Source: Campylobacteraceae bacterium (GTDB lineage Bacteria; Campylobacterota; Campylobacteria; Campylobacterales; Sulfurovaceae). Taken from it: a DNA stretch of 43,158 nucleotides. Position 1 is the first letter of the stretch, and the number at the start of each line of letters is the position of its first letter. Location of the stretch: assembly GCA_027081405.1 (NCBI GenBank), contig JALWKO010000050.1, positions 1-43,158 on the forward strand, in the 5' to 3' direction. The position numbers were made by a program, and so were the translations under genes. Below the pieces are notes generated by a model that worked only from the letters and a program-made list of their open reading frames with translations, did not search any database and was not told where the DNA came from. Of this stretch, positions 1 to 6,966 are shown in pieces.

Positions 1-1725
1 AAACTGGTGGCCACCCCCGGCCATCCTCTCTACAACGGTGCCCTGTGCCGATTGCTCAACAAAGAGATCCATGAAGCCCCCCGGATCACGACCCCGAGGA
101 TCGACGGGAAAGCGGTAAGCATGGACGAAGCGCTGGAGGCGATCGCCGAGGCGCTGGGGGTGGAGAAGAAACTGCTCTGGCGGGGATCGGGCAATTTGGG
201 GGTGATGCAGCAGGTGACCGATCTGCTGATGGAAAAAATCGGCGGAACCCTCACCCACGGATCGCTCTGCGACGGCCCGGGACAGGCGGGGATCCGGGAA
301 GGGAGGGGGATCAACCGGCAGCTCCCTCCCGAGCAGATCGCCAAGGCCGACGTCATCGTCGTCTGGGGGCGCAACCTCCCGGTGACCAACGCCCACCTCA
401 TGCCCCTCATCGAAGGGAAAACCCTCGTGGTGATCGATCCGGTCCGCACCACGCTGGCGAAAAAAGCCGATCTGCATATCCAGCTCAAACCCCGCAGCGA
501 CGTCTATCTGGCCCTGCTGCTGGCCCGTTTCATCACCATGGAGGACAGCCAGAACGACGAATGGCTCGGGGAGTGGGGGACGGAGTTCGACGAATTCTAC
601 GACTTCACCCGGACCTTCCGGATCAAAGCGCTGCTGGAGTATATGGGGCTGAGTCTGGATGATATGGGGGACCTGCTTTTGCTGCTGCAAAAAGAGCGGG
701 TCGTCTTCCTCGTCGGCGGCGGGGTGCAGAAATACTCCATCGGCCACTACACCCTCTGGGCGATCGACTCGCTGGCGGCGACGCTGGGGCTTTTCGGCCG
801 GGAGGGGTGCGGCGTGAGCTTCCTGGGGGAGTCGCGGCAGGGCTTTGACAATCCCTTCGCCGTCAAGACCCCCACTGTGCCGATTGTGACCGCTCCCTTC
901 GACCGTTTCGAGACGGTTCTGGTGCAAGGGGGCAATCCGGCGGGAAGCATGCCCGGCAGCGGCGAAGTGATCGAAAAGCTGCAAAAGGTGAAAAATCTGA
1001 TCTATTTCGGCCTCTACGAGAACGAAACCAGCGAACTGGCCCGGATCGTCCTGCCGGCCAAAAGCTTTCTCGAAAAAGAGGATCTGCGCCTGAGCTACGG
1101 CCATCATGCCGTGACGCCGATGCATAAAGCGATTGAGAGCGAGATCGGTATCAGTGAGTACGATTTCACCGCCGAGATGTTCCGGCGTCTGGGGCTGGAG
1201 GGATTGAAAAGCGAAGAGGAGTATATGCAGATCTGGCGGGATCAGTGTCTCGAGCGCGACGGCAAACTGCTGCTGCCCGATTACGAGGAGCTCCCCTACA
1301 CGGAGGGATTTGGGGAGGATGGGGGAGAGGAGTTCGTCTTTATGGACGATTTCGACGACGATTTCGAAGACACCCGCCGTTTCCGCAAAGCCCGCAAGCT
1401 CAAAAACAAAGAGGAAGCGATTACAGAATATTGGCTTCTTACTCCCAAACAGAGCCACTCCCTCAATACCCAGTTTGAGCGTTCTGAGCGGATCCACCTC
1501 CCCCCCGAAGCGGGCTTCGTAGAGGGGGAGAAGGTCCTCGTCTTTTCCGAATACGGGGAGATCACCCTCGTCGCCCACGTCGACGAGCGGCTCCGGCGTG
1601 ACTGCGTCCTGATCCTCGCCGGAACCAGAGGGGTCAACCACCTCACCCCGCCGATGCTTAGCGAAGAAGGGGACGGGGCCTGCTATCAGGAGGTGAAGGT
1701 GAAAATAGTGAGGAGTGAGGAGTGA
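1..1725 (+). CDS. Molybdopterin oxidoreductase (formate dehydrogenase-like), 5' end outside window
   Basis: The reading frame is open to base 1, so the N-terminus is missing. The first visible residues (PGHPLYNGALC) look like the end of the N-terminal Fe4S4 domain of molybdopterin oxidoreductases, with the Cys as a likely last cluster ligand. Then come a dinucleotide-binding region (VIVVWGRN, about residue 118), the motif LCDGPGQAGI (Cys near residue 88), which matches the Cys/Sec molybdenum-ligand loop of formate dehydrogenases, and a C-terminal molydopterin-binding domain (NTQFERSERIHLPPEAGF onward). A very acidic stretch (DDFDDDFED) followed by a basic one separates the last two domains and is unusual. 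No nuoH follows, so a standard NuoG is less likely. The substrate cannot be told. The last residues, VRSEE and the stop, are encoded by a heptamer repeat array. Confidence 0.75.
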   Translation, partial: KLVATPGHPLYNGALCRLLNKEIHEAPRITTPRIDGKAVSMDEALEAIAEALGVEKKLLWRGSGNLGVMQQVTDLLMEKIGGTLTHGSLCDGPGQAGIREGRGINRQLPPEQIAKADVIVVWGRNLPVTNAHLMPLIEGKTLVVIDPVRTTLAKKADLHIQLKPRSDVYLALLLARFITMEDSQNDEWLGEWGTEFDEFYDFTRTFRIKALLEYMGLSLDDMGDLLLLLQKERVVFLVGGGVQKYSIGHYTLWAIDSLAATLGLFGREGCGVSFLGESRQGFDNPFAVKTPTVPIVTAPFDRFETVLVQGGNPAGSMPGSGEVIEKLQKVKNLIYFGLYENETSELARIVLPAKSFLEKEDLRLSYGHHAVTPMHKAIESEIGISEYDFTAEMFRRLGLEGLKSEEEYMQIWRDQCLERDGKLLLPDYEELPYTEGFGEDGGEEFVFMDDFDDDFEDTRRFRKARKLKNKEEAITEYWLLTPKQSHSLNTQFERSERIHLPPEAGFVEGEKVLVFSEYGEITLVAHVDERLRRDCVLILAGTRGVNHLTPPMLSEEGDGACYQEVKVKIVRSEE

Positions 1726-1980
1726 GGAATTTTGGTGCGCCGCATGGCAGCGCAGTCCAAATGAGAAATGAGAAATTTCGGTGCGCCGTGAGACGGCGCG
1801 ATTTGATGATGGATGATGGATTTTGGATGTTGGATTAAAAGATGTTGTAGCGCAACGTCTCCGTATGTCTAACAACTAGCGACTATCGACTGGTGACTAG
1901 CGACGTTGCCGAAGGCAACACGATTCGCGACGTGAGGCCCGTAGGGCCGTGCTTGCGACTATTGACTTAATGTTTTCCCC
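1707..1980. repeat. Heptamer-array/hairpin mosaic downstream of the oxidoreductase
   Basis: AGTGAGG three times at 1707-1727, overlapping the oxidoreductase stop. AATGAGA twice at 1760-1773. GGATGAT/GGATTTT/GGATGTT units at 1811-1836. CGACTAG-type units at 1873-1904. Between them lie GC-rich mini-palindromes: GTGCGCCG/CGGCGCG around 1781-1800, GTTGCC-GAA-GGCAAC at 1905-1919, and GGCCC-GTA-GGGCC at 1936-1948. No gene is visible. Confidence 0.85.
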
Positions 1981-2112
1981 TTCATTTGTTTTTCTTTGTT
2001 CACGCGACAAAGAAAAACGAAACGAAGCAAAGAAAAAGAAAACGCGAGGTACTGGCGTCTGGGTGGAGATACCATGCTTTGGCGAAACCGTCTAGCGGGA
2101 TTGTGATCCCAT
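1981..2112. repeat. Dispersed element R, copy 1
   Basis: The first 83 bases (1981-2063) are identical to 15068-15150; similarity continues more loosely to the GGGAT-TGTG-ATCCC hairpin near 2098. The element opens with a 15-bp inverted repeat, T-rich arm 1985-1999 and A-rich arm 2007-2021, with one T-G pair and a 7-base loop TCACGCG. A purine-rich stretch follows, then GCGAGGTACTGGCGTCTGG. A degenerate third trace lies at 9973-9991. Short open frames through it are not supported as genes. Confidence 0.85.
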
Positions 2113-2118
2113 TAGGGA

Positions 2119-2326
2119 ATGGAGGATTGAGAATGGAGAATGGAGAATTTTGGGGCGCCGCAGTATTTGAATGAGAAATGAGAAAAGAGAAATGAGAAAT
2201 TGCGGGGCGTTGCGTTGCAACGCGTATTTTTGGAAGCGGGAATTCATTCCCGCATTGCAGGGCGAAAGTCCTGCCTCCAATACACCAATAGACCAATAAC
2301 GTCGCCGAAGGCGACACTTCTTGCGA
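2119..2326. repeat. Heptamer arrays with double-hairpin module, copy 1
   Basis: ATGGAGA-type units at 2119-2146 and AATGAGA-type units at 2170-2197, then GCGTTGC-GTT-GCAACGC. The double-hairpin module spans 2232-2278: GCGGGAAT-TC-ATTCCCGC followed by GCAGG...CCTGC. CCAATA repeats follow at about 2276-2298, then GTCGCC-GAA-GGCGAC at 2301-2315. Confidence 0.8.
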
Positions 2327-2875
2327 CTACGCCGTAGATGCCGCTTTACATTCTCCCCCCGTCGCCTCTTCGAAGATCCTTCGGCTCTCTTCACTGTGGA
2401 AGATGAAGGTTACCTCCATTTCGGGGTGGCTCTCCAGAAATTTCCGTACGGTCCGGCAGGCGATCCGGGCGGCCCGGTCGGCGGGGAAACCGTAGATTCC
2501 GGTGGAGATGGCGGGGAAGGTGACGCTGCGGCATCCGAGCTGCCGGGCGAGAGAGAGGCTGTTGCGGTAGGCGTCGGCCAGGAGCAGGTCGCACACTTCT
2601 TCGCCGCTGCAACGGCCCCAGATGGGACCCACGGTGTGGATCACGTAATGCGAGGGCATCCGCCCTGCCGTGGTGGCGACCGCCTGGCCGGTGGGGAGGC
2701 TGCCTGGGAGCCGTTCGCGTCGGATCCGTTTGCACTCCTCCAGGATCTCCGGTCCGCCGGCGCGGTGGATCGCCCCGTCCACCCCGCCTCCGCCCATGCA
2801 GGAGGAGTTGGCGGCGTTGACGATGGCGCAGCTTCCCTCCCGGGTGATGTCTCCGGTTTTGATCTGAATGGGCAA
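2327..2875 (-). CDS. Macro-domain protein, probable O-acetyl-ADP-ribose deacetylase
   Basis: A single macro domain of 182 residues, the usual length for YmdB-type enzymes, which bind ADP-ribose and hydrolyse O-acetyl-ADP-ribose or remove mono-ADP-ribose. Visible family signatures are GDIT at the N-terminus, NAANSSCMGGGGVDGAI (about residues 20-36; ADP-ribose loop with catalytic-type Asn and Asp), and ISTGIYGFP for the second phosphate-binding loop. The start is TTG at 2875, six bases after a good Shine-Dalgarno (GGAGGA). It stands alone between two repeat-rich spacers. The stop codon lies in a small palindrome (CTACGCCGTAG). Cytoplasmic; the physiological substrate is unknown. Confidence 0.88.
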   Translation of the reverse strand: MPIQIKTGDITREGSCAIVNAANSSCMGGGGVDGAIHRAGGPEILEECKRIRRERLPGSLPTGQAVATTAGRMPSHYVIHTVGPIWGRCSGEEVCDLLLADAYRNSLSLARQLGCRSVTFPAISTGIYGFPADRAARIACRTVRKFLESHPEMEVTFIFHSEESRRIFEEATGGECKAASTA

Positions 2876-2888
2876 TTTTTTCCTCCAG

Positions 2889-3116
2889 ACAAATTAGAAA
2901 TGAAGAGTTAGAAATGAGGAATTTTGGGGCGTTGCGTCGCAACGCGATTGCTTGGAAGCGGGACTTCAGTCCCGCATTGCAGGGCTGAAGCCCTGCCCCC
3001 AATGACCAGTGACCAATGACGAATGACGTTGCCGAAGGCAACACGATTCGCGATGTGAGGCCCGAAGGGCCGTGCTTGTGACTTTAACTCTGCCGACTGC
3101 CGACTGTCGACTGCTT
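2889..3116. repeat. Heptamer arrays with double-hairpin module, copy 2
   Basis: ATTAGAA/ATGAAGA/GTTAGAA/ATGAGGA units at 2893-2920, then GCGTTGC-GTC-GCAACGC. Double-hairpin module at 2954-3000: GCGGGACT-TC-AGTCCCGC and GCAGGGC-TGAA-GCCCTGC. AATGACC-type units at 3001-3028, GTTGCC-GAA-GGCAAC at 3028-3042, GGCCC-GAA-GGGCC at 3059-3071, and CTGCCGA units at 3090-3114. Confidence 0.85.
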
Positions 3117-3117
3117 C

Positions 3118-3243
3118 GCCCAAAACTCCTCACCAACAGAAAAATTATAACCACTTCACACCCCAGCAGGAGCCAGTGCAGATCGTAGACTTTGGCTTCA
3201 GGGGTTGTGATGCCTTGGTGTAGAGGAGCCGGCTGTGCCGGCG
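3118..3243 (-). pseudogene. Decayed partial copy of the 3943-4548 membrane protein gene
   Basis: On the minus strand this stretch still reads GITTPEAKVYDLHWLLLG and a hydrophobic tail matching the C-terminus of the intact gene at 3943-4548. It lines up base for base with about 3959-4100 but lacks roughly 26 bases and has no start or upstream domain. It is a non-functional duplicate fragment about 700 bp from its parent, with the small lipoprotein genes in between. Confidence 0.8.
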
Positions 3244-3401
3244 AAGAAGAATCAACGAGTGATTGGACCTCCATTTCTTTGGATAAGTAGAGTGATTTTT
3301 TGGAAATGGATCCCCAAATATATAAGCAAAAATACAGCTTGTCCAGGTACAATGCCTGTCGATTTTGATAGATTTTGTATGAGATCTTAAGGAGATAGGC
3401 A

Positions 3402-3587
3402 ATGAAAAAAATATTTGTTTTGACGTCTATCGTTCTGGTGTTGGTACTGAGCGGATGCAACGCTAAAAGCGAAGCCAAAAATACTGAGCACAACACAAGC
3501 GTCAATTCCCAACGATCTGATTCTGCAAAAGCGATGGATAGCGATCTCTTGCCGGAGGGAGGAGGGAAAAAACTTCCTATGTTCTAG
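3402..3587 (+). CDS. Small lipoprotein 1
   Basis: 61 residues: a basic start (MKK), a hydrophobic core and a lipobox LSGC with Cys19, so it should be exported, lipidated and anchored as a short hydrophilic peptide of about 42 residues. A Shine-Dalgarno (AAGGAG) ends about 8 bases before the ATG. The next small lipoprotein, 135 bases downstream, shares the same signal peptide pattern (M-[KR]-K-I-F-V-L) and a short tail ending in PM plus one residue, so the two look like paralogues. Local base composition is clearly more AT-rich than the neighbouring genes. Function unknown; size is in the entericidin range but no family is recognised. Confidence 0.65.
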   Translation: MKKIFVLTSIVLVLVLSGCNAKSEAKNTEHNTSVNSQRSDSAKAMDSDLLPEGGGKKLPMF

Positions 3588-3722
3588 GCAATTACCACTA
3601 AACTGGAGGTGTGGAGGTGTAACAGTGTACTTTTGCCTTTGGGATGAACAGTGATCAAGATTTGTCGAGAGTAAGGGGCAACTTGCCCAAAATTTTAGAA
3701 CTAACATAACAAGGAGATGAAA

Positions 3723-3845
3723 ATGAGAAAAATCTTTGTACTTGCGTTGATTTTGGCTTTGGGGATGGGAGTGAGCGGTTGCGGGAAACAACGGACGCAC
3801 CACTTCGAAAAAACAAATCCTGATAATGATGTACCGATGCCTTAA
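3723..3845 (+). CDS. Small lipoprotein 2
   Basis: 40 residues. MRKIFVLALILALGMG is followed by VSGC with the lipobox Cys at position 20, then a 20-residue polar tail ending VPMP. A clear AAGGAG lies six bases before the ATG. It is probably a paralogue of the gene at 3402-3587, giving two tiny lipoprotein genes in tandem. Its function is not recognisable. It is convergent with the membrane protein gene at 3943-4548. Confidence 0.55.
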   Translation: MRKIFVLALILALGMGVSGCGKQRTHHFEKTNPDNDVPMP

Positions 3846-3942
3846 GAGATGATTTAGGGAAAAATCTTTGAGTGCATAGTTGAAAACTGAACGATACCGG
3901 GGTGGGTCGGCTACGCAACGCTATACCCATTCCGGTTAAATA

Positions 3943-4548
3943 TTATCGTCTTTTCCTCTCAAAACTCTTCACCAAAAAAGCAATGATAACCAGTTCGCAC
4001 CCTAGCAATAGCCAGTGCAGATCGTAGACTTTTGCTTCGGGGGTTGTGATACCCCGGTGTTCCAGAAGTTTGTAAAAAAGCCAGGAGCCGGCCATGCCGA
4101 GGAGGTAGCCGATCTGTTTGGCACTGTCGACCCGGCGCAGCAACTCGTCGTCGTCCAGCGCCAGGGTCTCTGCGCGGACCAGATAACTGCCAAAAGAGAA
4201 AGTCACCTGATAGCCCGCATAGACCAGTATCGCTGTCAGCCAGGTGTAAGGCTTGGCAAGAAACCAGAGCACCATTGCCAAGACCACCAGCTCCACCAAA
4301 AGGCTGATGCGGAAAAACCAAGGTAGGGTCATGATTCGGCCGTAGAGCTGGGCGACGGCCAGCATCGCCACCGCCAGGGCGATTCCGCCAAGAGAGTAGA
4401 TCGAAGGGTCCAGGGGCTTGTAGATCGTGAAGATCGTCCCGACGCTGAGCCCCAGAAAGAGGGAGTTGAAAAGTTTGTAGTACACGTACGGCCGCGGCAG
4501 TAGCCGCCACCCTTGGGATCGCATCGCGGGGGTGAGTCGGGAGTCCAT
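3943..4548 (-). CDS. Multi-pass membrane protein downstream of the TonB receptor
   Basis: 201 residues with about five hydrophobic segments (roughly 30-48, 52-70, 75-97, 102-125 and 165-190). The segment DDDELLRRVDSAKQIGYLLGMAGS resembles a half-size major-facilitator-type protein, but I cannot assign a family. Its start lies 9 bases after the stop of the TonB-dependent receptor, so the two are probably one transcript and may act on the same imported substrate. The C-terminal end was once duplicated at 3118-3243. Conserved-looking but uncharacterised. Confidence 0.75.
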   Translation of the reverse strand: MDSRLTPAMRSQGWRLLPRPYVYYKLFNSLFLGLSVGTIFTIYKPLDPSIYSLGGIALAVAMLAVAQLYGRIMTLPWFFRISLLVELVVLAMVLWFLAKPYTWLTAILVYAGYQVTFSFGSYLVRAETLALDDDELLRRVDSAKQIGYLLGMAGSWLFYKLLEHRGITTPEAKVYDLHWLLLGCELVIIAFLVKSFERKRR

Positions 4549-4557
4549 CGGAGAGCT

Positions 4558-6393
4558 TTAGAAACGGTATTCGACCCGACCGTACAAGGTCCGCCCCGGA
4601 GAGGAGTAGCCGTGGGCGGTTTCGTAATCCCGATCGAGGAGGTTGCGCACGCCAAGGCTCAGATCGAGATGTTCGCCGAAATGCTGTCGATAAGACAGAT
4701 CGACGAGGGTGTAAGCTCCCAGCGTGAAATTTCCGTAATCGATCCGTTTGGAGAGATAACGCACCCCGGCGCTCACCGTCGCATCGGGCGTGATATGATA
4801 GGTGACCCGCAATGTCCCTTCGTTGCGCGGAACCCGCAGGATCGGATTGCCGGCATCATCGGTGAGGGAGAACATATGGGTCCATCCGGCATGGATATCC
4901 AGTCCGATCGAAGTGAAACGGTAGCCCCCTTCGATTTCGATCCCGTCGAGGGTGTACGAAGCGGGGCTGTTGAAATAGCTCCAGGTGGCAAAATCGTAAT
5001 CGAACCGATCCTCAATCCGGTTTCGGAAATAGGTGACTTTCACAAGATCCTCATATCCCAGAATCAGTTCGAGGCTCCGGGTCGATTCGGGTTTGAGGGC
5101 GTGGTTGGTGCTGTACTGATAGAGGCTGGGGGCACGATAGGCAGTGGCGTAGTTGGCGGCACAGTACAGCCCGGGCAAGAAATTGGATTGCCGCTTGATC
5201 CCGAGCCGATAAGTGGTCTTGCCGGAGAAGGTACTGAAGTCGTCGCGGCGTATCGCCGCGCTCAGGATCGTGCGAGCACCGAGAAGGTCGTCGAAAATAT
5301 AGCGGTAGTCTCCATAGAATCCCCGGTTGTCGTAAGATGCTTCCGGACTATAGGTATTGCTCCCTTCGTATCGGTTGTAATCGATCCCCAAGCCGATCCG
5401 TTGAGAACGATCGATATTCCAGCTGGCATGCAGCGTCGCCCGCTGGCCGTTTCCGTGGAAATCCATCGCTCCCCAGGCCGAATCGTCCATATGGCGATCG
5501 ATCGTATTGTTGCTCAGCATCCCTTCGACGCGGAAGGTGCCGTCGTCATAGAGCAGTTCGAGCCCTTCGATATGCTCTTGGAATTTCCCTTCGCTGTCGG
5601 GATCGTTCGGGTCGATGGAGGGGAATCCCGAGTCGTAATCGAAATTTCCTTCGATACGATGGGCGAACACGGTAGCGGTCAAATCGGGGCCGGCACGCAA
5701 AGAGCCGCGGAAATGGTAGGTGTCGTTTCGGTAGTGGTCACTTTCGGCGCCGGAGGGGGCGTATGCGGAAATCGAGTGCGTCCGATAATGATCGGCGCTG
5801 AAGAGGAAGCTCCCCGCGGCTCCGGCGGCGGAAAGGTCGATCCCCATTCCTCTGGCAGCGTGTGAGCCCGCTTCGGCCCGGATAGCGACATGGGCTCCGT
5901 GATCGGGGCGTTTGGTGACGATGTTGATCACTCCGGCGGCCGCATCGGCGCCCCAGAGGCCGCTTTGGGCGCCTTTGACCACTTCGATCCGGTCGACGGC
6001 ATCGAGACGCAAATGGGCAAGGCCCGCGGAGAAGGAGGGATCGGTCGGGTCTTTGAGCGGTACGCCGTCGAGGAGGATCAGGATGTTTCCACTGTTCATT
6101 CCGCGCAAAAAGAGCCCGGAAATTTGCCCTTCACCGCCGTTGGATGCGGTGGCGAATCCGGTCAGATCGGCAAGCGCCTCCGAGAGGCTCCGGTATCCCC
6201 GCTTTTGGATCTCTTCGGCTGTGATGACGGTGACGTCGGCCGTCGTGTCGCGCAGCGGTTCGCTCACCCGGTCGGGGGTGATGGTGATGGTCCCCAGTTC
6301 GTCGAGATCGGTCGTGGAGTTTTCATCCGGTGCCGCCTGCAGCGATCCGCAGAGCAGGGCGGCGCACAATACGGAAATGGACAATCGGTTCAT
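4558..6393 (-). CDS. TonB-dependent outer-membrane receptor (BtuB-like)
   Basis: 611 residues. A signal peptide (MNRLSISVLCAALLCGSLQA) precedes a TonB-box-like stretch (GTITITP), a plug domain (ITAEEIQKRGYRSLSEAL; ILLDGVPLKDPTDPSF; IEVVKGAQSGLWGADAAAGV) and a beta-barrel ending in F (RTLYGRVEYRF), as in BtuB/FepA relatives. It should take up a cobalamin-like, siderophore or haem substrate using TonB energy. The start at 6393 is chosen over the upstream ATG because it gives the signal peptide and follows AAGGAA; the extra upstream codons come from a REP-like palindrome. It is followed closely by a membrane protein gene. Substrate unknown. Confidence 0.9.
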   Translation of the reverse strand: MNRLSISVLCAALLCGSLQAAPDENSTTDLDELGTITITPDRVSEPLRDTTADVTVITAEEIQKRGYRSLSEALADLTGFATASNGGEGQISGLFLRGMNSGNILILLDGVPLKDPTDPSFSAGLAHLRLDAVDRIEVVKGAQSGLWGADAAAGVINIVTKRPDHGAHVAIRAEAGSHAARGMGIDLSAAGAAGSFLFSADHYRTHSISAYAPSGAESDHYRNDTYHFRGSLRAGPDLTATVFAHRIEGNFDYDSGFPSIDPNDPDSEGKFQEHIEGLELLYDDGTFRVEGMLSNNTIDRHMDDSAWGAMDFHGNGQRATLHASWNIDRSQRIGLGIDYNRYEGSNTYSPEASYDNRGFYGDYRYIFDDLLGARTILSAAIRRDDFSTFSGKTTYRLGIKRQSNFLPGLYCAANYATAYRAPSLYQYSTNHALKPESTRSLELILGYEDLVKVTYFRNRIEDRFDYDFATWSYFNSPASYTLDGIEIEGGYRFTSIGLDIHAGWTHMFSLTDDAGNPILRVPRNEGTLRVTYHITPDATVSAGVRYLSKRIDYGNFTLGAYTLVDLSYRQHFGEHLDLSLGVRNLLDRDYETAHGYSSPGRTLYGRVEYRF

Positions 6394-6441
6394 ATACGGT
6401 TCCTTTTTTCGTGTTAAGAATTGAGGGAGTTGAAAAACCTC

Positions 6442-6521
6442 CGTCATTCCGGGCTTGAGCCGGAATCCAGGGCTCAAAACTCCCATTAAACCGTGGATCC
6501 TGAATCAAGTTCAGGATGACG
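6442..6521. repeat. REP-like nested palindrome upstream of the TonB receptor
   Basis: Starts with CGTCATTCC and ends with CAGGATGACG. It contains two internal palindromes, CCGG-GCTTGAG-CCGG and TCCTGAA-TCAAG-TTCAGGA, so the whole can fold back on itself. It resembles the CGTCATTCC...GGAATCCAG palindromes dispersed in many proteobacterial genomes. Only one copy is seen in this window. Confidence 0.65.
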
Positions 6522-6550
6522 AGAGCGATCGTTCCGGTTTGCCTGAACGT

Positions 6551-6712
6551 TCAATGTTCGGAAGGGGGAGAGGTTTTGTATTCGTGGTAGAGGAGGGGGC
6601 CTTCGCTGTGGCGGTAGCGGGCGTCGATCCCGCACAGACGGTGCAGGGTCGAATACATCGCGATCGTAGCGAGGGAAAAATACCGTTTGCTGTGGCCCCG
6701 AAGATGTTTCAT
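6551..6712 (-). CDS. Possible small protein of 53 residues
   Basis: The minus-strand frame starts at ATG 6712 with MKHLRGHSKRYFSLATIAMY and ends with TSPPSEH before a TGA at 6551-6553. The composition (basic N-terminus, mixed hydrophobic centre, HRLCGIDARYRH) looks protein-like and the frame fills the gap between a MITE-like element and the TonB receptor region. No convincing Shine-Dalgarno is present, so the call is tentative. Function unknown. Confidence 0.35.
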   Translation of the reverse strand: MKHLRGHSKRYFSLATIAMYSTLHRLCGIDARYRHSEGPLLYHEYKTSPPSEH

Positions 6713-6742
6713 GGGAGCTATTCTATCGTCAAAGCCCTTTAA

Positions 6743-6907
6743 CCCAAATCATTCATTGGCCAGTACGTCATCTGCATCGATCATCGGCGGCATGGGCGAC
6801 ACATCCAAAGCCTCGACGCACTTTTCAAGTGCGCCTCCGTTTTGGCTGTGCATACATACACACCGAGCATCGACACATCTGACGCACTTTCTACTGCATG
6901 GTTTGGG
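6743..6907. mobile_element. MITE-like element, copy A (inverted relative to copy B)
   Basis: 165 bp, the same length as 24812-24976 and similar to it along its full length in the opposite orientation. Ends CCCAAAT...GTTTGGG form terminal inverted repeats, and about 45 bases inside each end are themselves imperfect inverted copies of each other. The central hairpin is CGCACTT-TTC-AAGTGCG at 6817-6833. It encodes no transposase. The right end stops about 14 bases before the dapD -10 box, so it may supply part of that promoter. Confidence 0.75.
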
Positions 6908-6921
6908 TTGATGAAATCGGA

Positions 6922-6927
6922 TATAAT
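6922..6927 (+). promoter_or_regulatory. -10 box of the dapD promoter
   Basis: TATAAT about 40 bases before the dapD start. The region expected for -35 falls at the edge of the MITE-like element and has no TTGACA, as is common in Campylobacterota. Confidence 0.6.
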
Positions 6928-6966
6928 TAGGCATTTTTCAAAACCAATATGACAGTAGGAGTGTTT

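Noticed and set aside
1-1725. NuoG of respiratory complex I
   Set aside because: No nuoH or other nuo gene follows, and the CDGPGQAG loop fits formate-dehydrogenase-type oxidoreductases better; the missing N-terminus leaves some doubt.
1986-2174. Short frames through element R beginning MFFFVHATKKNE
   Set aside because: The same peptide appears in both copies only because the DNA is identical; the frame crosses a hairpin and runs into heptamer repeats, so the conserved thing is the nucleic acid.
4513-5865. Plus-strand frame opposite the TonB receptor
   Set aside because: Antisense shadow; the minus-strand receptor has a signal peptide, plug and barrel.
6749-6934. Minus-strand peptide in MITE-like copy A that is similar to one in copy B
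   Set aside because: Both copies stay open in one frame, but the stem changes are paired on both sides, as expected for structure, and there is no ribosome-binding site or consistent start.
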